Shown piece after piece: positions 23,063-34,110 of a DNA stretch of 64,000 nucleotides; the first letter of the stretch is position 1, and each line of letters opens with the position of its first letter. The position numbers and the translations under genes are program-made. The notes below the pieces were generated by a model that was given only the letters and a program-made list of their open reading frames with translations, was not told the origin of the DNA and made no database searches. The stretch lies in contig JPHH03000032.1 in the NCBI GenBank assembly GCA_000750105.3, positions 248,001 to 312,000 on the forward strand, read 5' to 3'. Source of the DNA: Tolypocladium sp. Sup5 PDA-1 (Eukaryota > Ascomycota > Sordariomycetes > Hypocreales > Ophiocordycipitaceae).

Positions 23063-24144
23063 TCACTGGGGGTCAATCTTAATGTCATCCAGCCCAGCCT
23101 TGATAATGTCACCCGCCAACTCAATCTCGTACTGAATATCCGGCTGGGCTTCCTCGTAAAGCCAGTTCTTTTCACCGGCCATCTTGAAGTTGTTCATCGC
23201 CAGCTCATGTGGGATTATGCTCTTCTTGAGCGATGGGTTGCCCGCACATGCCGCCTCGACACGAAGCTGGATCTCGCAGCTGCGGTCCACAAGGCCAAAG
23301 AGGAACGAGGCCTCGTCTACAGTCTGACCCACACTGATGAGGCCGTGGTTGAGGAGAATGGCCGCCTTGCCCTTGGGTCCCAGAGTTCGCGCAATCTGCT
23401 GGCCCTCCTGCTCTGCGGTGACGATGCCGGTGTACTCGCTGTCGACGGCGAGGACCCCGTAGAGGTCGCAAATGTCCTGGGTGATCATTTCCAGTGGCTT
23501 GCCAAAGACGGCCCAGGCGCGGCCTGCAATAGTGTGTGCGTGGCAGATGGCGTGAATGTCATGCCTGGCCTTGTGAACCTCGGAGTGAATATAGTAGCCG
23601 GGGTTATTTGCGGGTCGGGTCTGTGAAGCATTTGTGTAAGTCGAGCTGGTTCATTGATCGACGCACGGGGTTGGTAGTGCAGACTCACTCGATTGCCGCC
23701 GACCACCTCTCCGTCGCTAATTCTCAAGCACAGCATGTCACTGCCATTGAGCAGGGCAAAGTGCTTTCCAATCGGGTTCATCCAGATGAGGTCTGGGAAC
23801 TCGGGGTCCCGGACACTGATGTGGCCCGAGATGCCTTCTGTGTAGCCATTCCGAGCCCAGTTGCGGAACACAGCCGCCATGTGCACCACAATGTGCTTGC
23901 GATGCTCATGGTACGAGGGGAACTTCGGAATGCCTGGTAGTACGCCTGATCAGCCATGAGATCTATAAAACCGAGGCCCAAATGGCATCGTCTCACCCAT
24001 CAGGGGGTTGGGGCCGCGGCTCAAGTTGGGCAACTGGCACTCCATCTCTTCATTCTCATTCTGGGCAGACGCAGCCGTGTCCATCTTCAGGATCGCACCC
24101 TGACCCTCCTGGACGGTCGTGGCAGTAGCTGTTGGAGGCGCCAT
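23063..24144 (-). CDS. class II aldolase/adducin-domain protein
   Basis: Three exons (24144-23997, 23933-23689, 23620-23063) join in frame to 316 aa. The core matches the adducin-type class II aldolase fold common in fungi. EGISGHISVRDP is the N-terminal substrate loop, a HSEVHKARHD segment (H143-D152) follows, then the metal-binding HxH in CHAHT (H158, H160), and a third His in LLNHGLIS. Relatives are Zn-dependent aldolases or epimerases acting on small hydroxy-carbonyl compounds, although many fungal members have no known substrate. The first 50 residues are low in complexity and acidic, with no clear targeting signal. The second intron boundary was placed so that GIPKFPS follows PLM, as in family members. 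It sits between the ligase and the transporter on the same strand, which supports cluster membership. Confidence 0.88.
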
Positions 24145-25291
24145 CTTCGGCCCAGTCTCTCGCTTTTCCTGTGCGACTAGTTTTCGAAACTCGCGATGCT
24201 ATAGTGGCTAGAATCAAAGACACACACCTTCAGCAAAACGAGCATCCTCATGTGTCGTTGCAGTCGACACAAGTCCGCGATGCCGAACGGAATCGAGCGA
24301 CCATCGCCGGTGCGGGGGCATGCGGCTTCGCTTGCATTGGCGAACAGCCAACTGACGTAAGATCACCAGTCAGCCACTTGTCACGCCCTCGGAAGGCGTA
24401 CATGTACAACCTGTGTAACAGAGTTGGGAGCTGTACTGCGTACCTTCGAAGCTGCAGCTGAGAGCCAATGATTACAATGGACCATTGCAGCACCACAGCA
24501 TCCAGAGCCAGTGAGTTGCTGAGAATTGCGCCGTGTATAACCGACCTGCGTTGGGTTGTCCAAGCCGTGTCTTGGGCATTGATGCAGTCTGCGTGCAGTT
24601 CTGTTTCTTGTTACTGCGCATTGTTGGTGGTGCATTGAACAGCGGGCATATTGGAGAACTCTTGGGGTCTGATGAATGTTAGAACTTTTGCAGTCGACAG
24701 ATACTCCGTGTCCATGTTTCGAGCCTCGCTTGTTGTTAATTTTGGGCGTGGGTTCTCAGCGCCCACGTCTTACATGTTCTTGGCTGTGTCAGCACGGGCT
24801 CCTCTAACCTCAAGACAACCGGCCTTGCAGCACCATCCATCGCAGTGTCAAGGAGAAATCGCATCTTTAGCTCATGAATAATTCTAGAATATCACCAGAA
24901 GAAGGTTGCGGGCGTAGATCTCTTGTTGAAAGCGCCGCGAGGAGAGCGCAGCAGCGATCCTCAACTACACCTGGTCTAGGGTAGGCGAGCTACACATTTC
25001 ACTAATAGAAACATGACCACAAGTCTGCGTCACATAGTCCCGAGTTATGTGGCAATAGTTATTTCTTATATCGTTAGATAAAAGACACTGGCAAGCAAAA
25101 TTCGTTTTGTTTTAAAATATACTCATAAAATCTTATTGCTAAACGAGGTTGTTTGGTGCCCATGACCACAGCAGCCTCTTCCAATCGACGGCGAGCTGCC
25201 AAAGCAGATGCAGCCAGATACGAACCAGAGCGGCCGCAGTGACAACTGCACATACGTTTCCCCTCCAGATCTACCCCTGATTCTATCAAGT
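24145..25291. other. intergenic region upstream of the aldolase
   Basis: About 1.1 kb with the aldolase promoter and the ABC transporter 3' end. No coding signal was recognised. The part near 25030-25140 is AT-rich. Confidence 0.4.
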
Positions 25292-28200
25292 TTAGTGCAA
25301 GTTACGAGTACCAGGCCCATCATGCCCGTGGCCCTCCTCATGCTCATCATGCTGTTTCTTGCCCGAGGTGGATTCGTACATGCCCCGGAAGATCGAATCC
25401 TGACGCAGCAGCTCGCGCGGCACTCCAAACTCCACCAACTTCCCAGCATCCAACACTGCGACCTTGTCAAAGTCAACAATGGATTGCAGCTTGTGAGCAA
25501 TGGTGATGATGGTCCAGTCTTTGAACCACGACCGCAGTATCTTGTCCACGATGCCACTCGTTTCATCGTCAAGACTATCGGCACCTGGTTAGACCTGCTG
25601 CGATCATGAGAGCCCGATCGACTACAACACTTACCTGCTAGTAAACTCGTCAAGAATGAGAATCTTGCTGTGCCGCAGCATGGCGCGCGCAAACACGAGG
25701 AGCTGCGACTCTCCAGGCGAAAAGAAGTCGTTGTGAATAACCACATCGAGGCCGCCACGCGCCTCAATCTTTGACCAAAGCTGGACTCTCTCCAGCACTT
25801 CGACAATCTCCTTGTCCGTGGCGGTTTGGTGAGGGTCGACATTGAGTCGCATCGTCCCGTCAAAAACGTACGATTCCTGTGGTAGGGCCACGAGTTTTGT
25901 GCGGACGTATTCGTGGGGGAGCGTCTTCAGATCGGTCCCGTCAATGGTGATGGTGCCGCCAGTCTGGTTGATCATCCGCAACAAACACAGAGTCAGAGAA
26001 CTCTTTCCACTGCGTCAAAGATTAGTCCTGGAGCCGCGATGGAGGGTCACCATCACACCCACCTGCCAGTTCGCCCACAAATACCGACTCTTTCACCGGG
26101 CTGTATTGAGCATGTGACGCCGTTCAAGACGGGTCCCGAAGTCCTAATCCCCATTAGATGCTGCGTCTGATAACGGAGGGGCAGACAAGGAAACTTACGG
26201 ATATGAAGCGGAGACATCATGCAGCTCAATTGCGCCTTGTCTGGGCCAGTTGTCGCGGTCTGGCGGCTCTTCTGTCTCTCCTTCATCCTTGCCCTCTGGT
26301 TCAGTGGTTGTTGTGAACGTCTTGACACGAGCTACCGCGCCAAGGGCAATCTCGAGCATCACCCAGAAAGTGACGAACGTCTTCATCGTGTTGCTGAAAC
26401 CCAAGACGTTGCTCAAGCCAGTTCCAATGAGGTTGGCGCCAATCTGCTCCCGCAAAGTCGTCGTAAGCACGATGAAGACGAAGGCAATGATGAGAATAAA
26501 AATGTCGGTCGCAAAGTTCAGCCAACATTGAAGCGTCGCAAGCAGATAAGCCGGCCTTTGCGAATTGTTGACAAGCAGCATGTTCTTCTCTTCGAACTTG
26601 TCCTCCCACTGGTACGCCCGGATGGTCGGCAGGCCATTGAGTGTTTCGATGAGCTGCGTGTAGAGGGGCGCCTTCTGCTCAATGTCCAGGAGACGGAGCT
26701 GCCGCGAGGTTCGAAGGTAAAAGTATTGCATCAGGTACAGAATTGCAATTAGCAAGGGCAAAAATGCGGCCATGTACTTGGACACAACGCAGACAATAAC
26801 GAACTGCGCAACGCCAGCCGCAATCGTCGTGGCCACACCAAACGAAGCGCTGGGCAGCTCCATGTCAATCAGCCGGAGATCTTGACTGAATCTGTTGACA
26901 GTAACACCGCTGTCTATGGCGGAGTGGAACGACATTGGGGCCCTGGATCTGTCAATAAATTGTGAAGGGTAGTCGGCCGCGGTCACTTACCGGGACACGG
27001 TATCTGTTAAGGAATCGTGGAAATGGCGGCCAGCTCTGTTGATGATCCGGATAAGGATTTGCCTGACAGGTCAGTATCCTACCCATGCAGCAATAACACA
27101 AGATTGATAACTTGCCATATACCAGTTCCCACAGCTATGATTGCACCTACGCCGAGCGCGACGTAGACTCCGAGCCATTTGCCAAGGTTAGAGAAGGGAT
27201 TCTGGGCGAGTTTCAATGCATCCATCATTGCGTCGCCCCACCATCCAATCCAAACAGCTGGAATCGTCACGTCAGCTTGGTAGTAGTGTCAGAGATTCGG
27301 CGAGCTCACTAGGGAATGCACTGCAGAATGCATATATGCCCATGGACACCGCCAAGATCAGCAGCGTCGTGCGGCCGGCCGCTACGGCATAGAAAGAGTA
27401 CATGGCAGAATCACCGAGGCGCCGAGTTTTATCCTCCTCTAGTTCTGGGGCGTCAAGAACAGCTCTGGCTGCCGCCGCGCGCTCCTCTTCCTCGGGCGTT
27501 TGCTTAGGCGCCACGCTGGCCTCCCATGTAAGCTCTACGTCGGAAAAGCCCAGAATGCCCCTCAGATCATCAGGCTTCCCAGTGTACATTAGATGCCCTT
27601 TCTCGCTGAGGGAAACAATCTGGTCGGCATAGCTCAGGCGGGCGACTGCTTGAAGGTTAGTAGCCATACAGGCTGACAGATATGGACGGACTGACTCGAA
27701 GAGGTTGCCATCACGATCGTTGTCCTTCCTGAGCGAAGTAGGCCATCTTTGGCGAACAGATTGTTAAAGACAGAGTTCTCGGTCGCGGCATCCAAACCGC
27801 TGAGAACATCATCAAAGACTAGGAACTCTCGCCGCGAATACACCGCTCGTGCAATGGCCTATAAAGGTGTCAGTCAGTGGAACCGACTAATCCAACGGGA
27901 CCATGTCGAGTCTTACCAGCCGATGCTTTTGACCGCCACTCATTGAGATGCCCGAAGTTCCAGCGACAGTCTGGTCTCCGTGCGACCAGTTCCGCAAGTC
28001 TTCTTCCAGCGCACAAGCCTTGATGACTTGTTGGTACCAGTCCTCTTCGAACTTTGATCGGCCGATAATTATATCTCGCACGCACTCATTAGGCACCCAG
28101 GCAATCTGGTCGCAGTAGGTGACTCCCGTGTACTCTGTTCGAATAATGCCCTCAAACGCCGACAGCTCCCCCAGAAGGGATTTGAGGAGCGTCGATTTGC

Positions 28201-30564
28201 CGCATCCAACAGGCCCGACAACCATGTTCAGCGATCCTCGTCGAACGATCCAGCTAGTGATGCTGAGGCATGGCTCGGACTCGTTTGTCCAAGAAAATGT
28301 CCCCTGAACCGACGCAATGACATCTCTCTCCTGCGATGGCGTTGGCGTGCTCGGGGTGTCCGACCGCATGAATTCGAGCTCGAATTCATCCTCATTCTGA
28401 GGGGTCATGACCAACATCGAATCGGGAATGTCGAAAACACTCATGTCGGGAGCCGGGAGAGGATCAAAGAGCTTCTGCTCAGTAAGGCTGATTCTGTTGT
28501 CCTGTCTCTCTCGGCCGTTCATGTGGTTCTGAATGCGCTGGAAGGATGCAATTGAGCCGGCGAGGACGGGCAGCGCGACCAGCATCGTGGCGAGGGGACT
28601 ATTGAGCAATACGATCAGAGAGTATGCAGCGAACATCTTTGCCAAGTCGGCAGGGTTGTCGTTGTTCTTTGCAATTCCAGCCCACGTAGAGAACGTCAGA
28701 ATTGGACTCCAGATGGGCACAAGGACAACTAAGAGGGCGTTAGTGGAAGAAACCCTGTCGCCATTGTGGTAGAATACGTACGCATGACCATTGAACTTCC
28801 CAAAAGAAGTCTGTATCTCATGGAGACCGTGAGCTCGCGTGTTCGTAGCCGTCGTATCATGGAAAAGGCCAGGTCATTGAGTCCCGAGACCTTCAGCCAC
28901 TTGATGCTCCCAAGCGTCTTGGACGTGGCCGTAACACGGTCCTGAGATGCCTGAATCCAGGTAGCCTGCGCCTGACCAATGGGAATGGATATGAAAATAG
29001 TCGCGACGATAACAACTGTCCGACGAATTAGCCGGCGTGAGCAACACTCAGAGTCGTTGAACATTGGGGGAGTCTTACCAACGGCTATGGCAATCGGCAT
29101 CGCGCATGCTGCTCCTAGTTCTCGGTAGATAAGCCATACAGCAATGGCAATCTCCACCATCCCTGCCCAGATTTCATGTGCTTGATTCATCCCTTGAATG
29201 ATTGTCTCCGTGTCATTGCCAACCAACGTAAGAGCCGCCGATGGGCTTACACTCGGCGACGAGATGTCTAATCGCAGCGACTTCTTGTAAATGAGAGCAA
29301 ACATACTCCCTTGCAATCTAGCAGAGGTTCTTCTAACTCGCCATTGGTATTGCCCAGCCCCTATCTATTGAAGTCGTTAGTACGTCTTGTTTTTGAAGTC
29401 GGGATAGGGGGCACGTGCTGCCAAACCGGCATAGACGAGGGCAAAGGCGCCGATCAACCCATACCCCCAGTTGTTGAAAGGCTGGGTATCCGGGGTTGCA
29501 GCAAGACTGACAGCTTTCTTGATGAGAAATGGCTGAGCATAAGTGAAACCCATCACACAAAGACGTGGGAAAATGGGGGCCAGCAACGCTGGAGCGAACG
29601 CGCCAATCCAAGCATTCATCAGCGCGCCGGCAGCCAACTTATTGGGTACTGCAGAAATTGAGTCAGAGAACACATATCTAAAGCTGAGGACCAGTTTCTT
29701 TACCTTTGTTCCAAGCCGTTTCGAGGATATGGAGCAACTCCTCCGCTCGAAGCTTCTCATCAAGGGGATACATATCGTCCAGTGTGAGATTTCGCTTGAA
29801 CCCTTCGCGAAATATTGGCATTAGCCACCAAAAGACCGATCGGCTAAGAGTGCCACTCGTCGTCTCGAAAGAATAATTTCCCCCTGAGATCAGAATATCG
29901 CGCTTCTCCCATGACTCGAGGAAAAGTGTCACGGCCTTCATCACCAACGAGCAGATGTACAGGACAGGAATGAGCCTGTACGAGCCTAGCATCCAAAGAG
30001 TGCGCGCTCGAGGGAGGTCCAAGAGAATTGATAGGAAAAAGTAGATGGTAAGGACAAATGATGGTCGGAGCGACCGCTCATGTTCGAGCCATTGCAACAA
30101 ACAAGCGGCGATGGAGGCTATCACCACCAGTGCGGCTGTAGCTATTGAGGCTCGGGTGTGAGTGATGGTATCATCAGACGTGGTGGTCCATAGTCCGAGC
30201 AATGCGGCATTGACACCTAACAGAGCTACCGTGGCAGCCTTTCATGCCGCTTGTTAGCGCAGAGCCCTCCCACAGCTTCAGGAGAATTGAGCAGAGCAAT
30301 GTACTTGCGCTTGAGGAGGCTACATACAGCTTTGATAGGCAGCTGCCAGCTGAAGCGGACTTGTACGTCCGACTTGAGCAATTGCAAGACGCGAACGGGC
30401 AAGGCCACGAGCAGCAGACATTGCAGCGGAATGGTGAGGATGCTCTCCTCGAAGAGCAGCGTGAAGTCGAATCCACCGCGGCAGCCATAGCCAGCCCAAG
30501 GCCCAAACGTGTTGTCCGGGCAGAAAGGCGGTACAGGCTGCTGCACCGGAGCCGTTTGCGACAT
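25292..30564 (-). CDS. ABC multidrug transporter, ABCC/MRP subfamily (full-length with TMD0)
   Basis: Fourteen exons join in frame to 1510 aa: 30564-30328, 30238-29704, 29648-29415, 29360-29079, 29015-28782, 28728-27917, 27858-27696, 27648-27310, 27257-27116, 27062-26991, 26942-26199, 26143-26063, 26009-25635 and 25574-25292. The layout is TMD0, TMD1, NBD1, TMD2, NBD2. NBD1 has Walker A GPVGCGKST (about 679-687), signature MSGGQKHR and Walker B FLVFDDVLSGLD. NBD2 has GRTGSGKSS (split by an intron), a divergent signature FSPGESQ normal for ABCC proteins, and LILDEFTS. The C-terminus is rich in His, Glu and Gly. Intron 9 (27115-27063) must use a GC donor (GCAAGT) to keep frame. The exon 3/4 junction is the least certain. 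It is probably a plasma- or vacuolar-membrane exporter of the cluster product or a self-protection pump. Confidence 0.93.
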
Positions 30565-32040
30565 GGCGAGGAGTTTATGAGGCTGTCGCAGCCGTAGTTA
30601 CAGTTACTGTCGTGGTTCGTCCCATGAGAGAGGTCGCGAGACGGACAAGACTGGTGATCGTCGTGAACTGGCAGCCAACAACAGGCACAGCCTGGCCGAG
30701 TAAAGTAGCAGTAGCTGTGGAATCAACAAAACAACAGTGGACTGTAGGTGGAAAATGCAACCTGCTAGCCAACAAACTCCAAGTATGCCGCGTGACGGGG
30801 ACGGGCTCAGCAAGTCCCCAAGGCCGCGTCTGATCTCAACAGGTCTAACTCGACAACTGCCTCGTGGTGCCCTGAAAGCGCCAAAACTTGCCCTGGAGAG
30901 GCAAGGACCTAGAAGTTGCTGCTTTAGAGCAAGGATACACTGTGATGGCGCTGAAGGAGGAAGTGGACTCGACGTCACGACGCCAGCTACGGGTCGGCAG
31001 GCTTGCCCCGAAGGATTGCTGCCTCGGGGGGGATGGATGTATGGGTGCATGGTTGCTCTCGACTGTCGCCTCGGCTTGTATTCTAGTCTGCTCCGTGGAC
31101 CCTGTCAAACATGGGTCTGACGAGGTGAAGTCTTTGGTGATGCTGCTGTCGTCTGCAACTAAGCATGTAGACTATCTATAAACGTCAGCACCAAGTCTAC
31201 CCCTGCACACTCCACCCCCAGCCAGCAACTCAGCGGCATCCACCCCATCGGCTGCCATGAAAGGATTCTGCAGGCCTTGGGTTGGCTGGCAGTATGTACA
31301 GTCATATCGCTACGGAGTACGTGGAGTAATATCGTCGATGTCCGGCAGCGGGACGGTTCAGTGCCGTGGTGGAGGTGTGGGGGGCAGTTGCTAGCGGCTC
31401 CCAGACTGCTGGACAGGGCAATTCGAGCGGGTCTGACATAAGTTACAGGGGCCGCTAGCACACCTCCCCTGTTGCGCACGCCCTGGAACCCCTGTAGCCC
31501 TGTACCCGGGCGTGAATCCGTGCAGGAGATCCATCCCATGATCGACTTCGATGCAGATTCCCCGATGGCTGGGAATCGTGTTTCGGGCGAGTTGCGGTGC
31601 TACAGAAGGCTGTCGTGCGTCTCCAACCGCTGCCTCGCACTCTAACTGTAGCCGCAGCGGCTGTCAGTGCCCTGTAGGCCACGTGCTGTATCGCAAGAAC
31701 CATTGGAAGTGCTGCCGTAGGCTGGTGGAAGCTGCTCTCCACGCTCTTGCTGAGAGCTGAATGGACCCATTCTGCTGCTTCTGTTGTCAATCTCACCTGT
31801 GACTCCCATCTCGAGCTCCTCGGAGACTGTCGTGAAGCTTTTATACTATATTGTAGGGCGACAGTTGTCTGAATACCCAATCTCCATACCTACTGCGCTT
31901 ACACGCGAGACTACCTTGGGAATATGCCCCTGAACTTGCACAAACAACAAACGTGACTCCTACAGCATACGACGCCTCAAAGTACACGAAGACTGCCTGA
32001 CGAAACTCGCAAACGCTGAAACGCCACCCAAGTCGACACC
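30565..32040. promoter_or_regulatory. divergent intergenic region between ABC transporter and NRPS remnant
   Basis: About 1.5 kb. It holds the transporter promoter and whatever drove the decayed NRPS fragment. A TACGGAGTAC motif lies at 31311-31320. No coding exon was recognised. Confidence 0.4.
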
Positions 32041-33660
32041 ATGGCGCTAGGGCAGGACACGTCCTCGAGGCTAGAGATGGAGCAGTATCTCCTGGCAGAT
32101 GAATCGATCCAACAGGACAAGATCTCTGATCTCTCTCCGAGCAACAGCAATGAACCTCAGTCTACGATGACCATTATTCTCGCTGTCACCAACGACTCAC
32201 AACAACCAGACCCGAACACCATCAAGAAAGCCCGGAAACAGTTGGTGAAGACCATGGAGGGACTTGCAGCAGCGCCGGCTGGGGGACCGGCCTGGTGTAT
32301 CAACAAGGCCGGGGTAGCTTGGGTTCCTCTCGATCCTTCGCACCCACAGCACCGATTGCAGCAAATCGTTCGGCAGACAGGAGCCAAGCTCGCCATCACA
32401 TCCCCGGCAAATGCGCCAAAGTGCGCTGAGCTAGTCGCAAATATTATCGAGCTGATACCAGCCCTCGATCAAAAGCTGGCCGCTGAAAACAAGGACTCTA
32501 GCCTTGACGGCCCGAGTACCAACGTGTCTCCCCGAAACGCTGTGTACGTCTTATTCACCTCTGGCAGTACCGGCACGCCCAAGGGCCTTGTGATGGAGCA
32601 TGGCTTCGCCGCGACAAGCCAAACAGAGATTTGCAAGAGGCTCGGACTAACAGCCGACGTTTGGATGTTGCAATTCGCAGCGTTCGTATTCGACCTGTCC
32701 ATCAGCGAGATCATCGCGCCACTGATATCAGGGGCCTGCTTGTGCGTTCCGTCAGAGCATAGACGCATGAACGGACTGAAAGAGTTCATCCGCGACATGA
32801 ACGTCAACGGGGCCTTTTTGAAGCCCGCCTTCGCCCGGACCTGCGGCCGGAAGAGGTCCCCAGCCTGGAATTGCTCCTCCTTGCTGGTGAGGCTGTGAGC
32901 CGGGCCGTATTCGAGTCTTGGATTGGCTAGGTCCGATTCATCAACGGCTGGGACCCTGCCGAGACTTGCGTGTTCAGTACGCTGCATGAATGGCAGTCCC
33001 CGAACGAGTCGCCTCTCACGATCGGCAAGCCCGTCGGCGGCTTTTGCAGGATCGTCGACCCAGAAGACCATCGTAAGCTCGCCCCCATCAGCACACTTGG
33101 TGATGTTGTCATCCAGGGTCCGACCTTGTTGCGTGAGTACTTGGCCGACCAGAACAGGTCCAAGGCCAACATCATGGACGACTTGCCAGAATGGGCGCCG
33201 CAAGGGCCGTCAAAGTGCTGGAACCGCTTTTACAAGTCGGGTGATCTCTGCCACTACAACCCCGACGGTATGATCAAATTCTCGAGCCGCAAGGACACGC
33301 AGGTTAAGATTCGCCGTCTTCGTGTTGAGCTGGGAGAAGTTGAACACCACATCAGGACCTTTCACATTTGTCTGCGACAGCACTCCACAACTCAACACAC
33401 AACATCACAGCGCCCAGGCAACGCATCATTGTTTCAAGGTGTCTTGATTGTAGGCTATGCAGGACGATACGTAACAACCACCTTAACGAGCACAAGGCAC
33501 GGCCCCCGCACAAGCGAACTCGTACAGGGCGCCGCAAGACACCGTCTTAACGCACTTCGCTTCCCCAATCCTGTGCCTACACCCCCTTGCGTCAATCCCC
33601 AATTCCCTCCTCTTTGTCCTCGTCTAGCCAAAACAGCCCCCGCAGGCCGTGCGCTTTGAC
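32041..33660 (+). pseudogene. decayed NRPS adenylation domain
   Basis: The match to fungal NRPS adenylation domains is clear but broken. In the first frame (32041-32835) I see VPLDPSHP (A2/A3 region), the P-loop FTSGSTGTPKG, and FDLSISEI with SGACLCVPSE. A one-base loss near 32835-32840 moves the match to another frame, where a TAG at 32928-32930 interrupts it. That frame then continues with the A5-like segment (GWDPAET), IGKPVGGF, YKSGDL (A7) and a degraded A8 with RRLRVELGEVEHH. The match ends near 33350 and nothing like a T or C domain follows. The N-terminal 80 residues do not match the usual A1-A2 region. It is best read as a relic of a larger NRPS gene. Confidence 0.85.
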
Positions 33661-34110
33661 GCTCGTCCCGGGGACTGCCGCCAGACTACCCCGTATCCTC
33701 CACCTCCAGAAGAGTAAGGGCATTAAATATGAAAGAAAAAAAAAGGCTCGAGTCACCAGGATACAGGCCAGAAGAATAAACCAGAGAGGGCCCGTATCCA
33801 TTGATGTGGTGCCCGGCATGAGGAGAAAGGCGTTGCAGTGAAGCGGCCCTGCCCCTGTTTGGCAAAAGGCACGTCGCACTGCGACAAGAGTGAGGGAGAG
33901 CCTTGTGGGCGATGTGCAAGTTGAAGATTATCCAACGCACCGTCGTTGAAGCGATCGATATAGTCAATATCCAAAAGTATCGATGCTGGCTCAACCTCGA
34001 GCAATCGTTGAAACGGTTCCTCCCGAAGGGTATCGAAAGTGGCGAAGAAAACAAGACAAAATGGCAGAGACGTGATGATTCACAGGCATGTGAGAATGGC
34101 GTCCAGATCA
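33661..34110. other. short intergenic stretch at the cluster/housekeeping boundary
   Basis: 450 bases between the NRPS relic and the MSB2 3' end. Nothing specific was seen apart from a purine-rich stretch near 33730-33745. The change from cluster-type to conserved genes occurs here. Confidence 0.4.

Noticed and set aside
27063..27115. Apparent frameshift in the ABC transporter
   Set aside because: A GC-AG intron explains the frame and gives the expected transmembrane sequence, so the gene is called intact.
311..33660. Naming the cluster as a destruxin, leucinostatin or other known lipopeptide cluster
   Set aside because: Some parts are shared in type (HR-PKS, ligase, exporter, decarboxylase), but the only NRPS here is a broken fragment and the full gene set does not match what I can recall.
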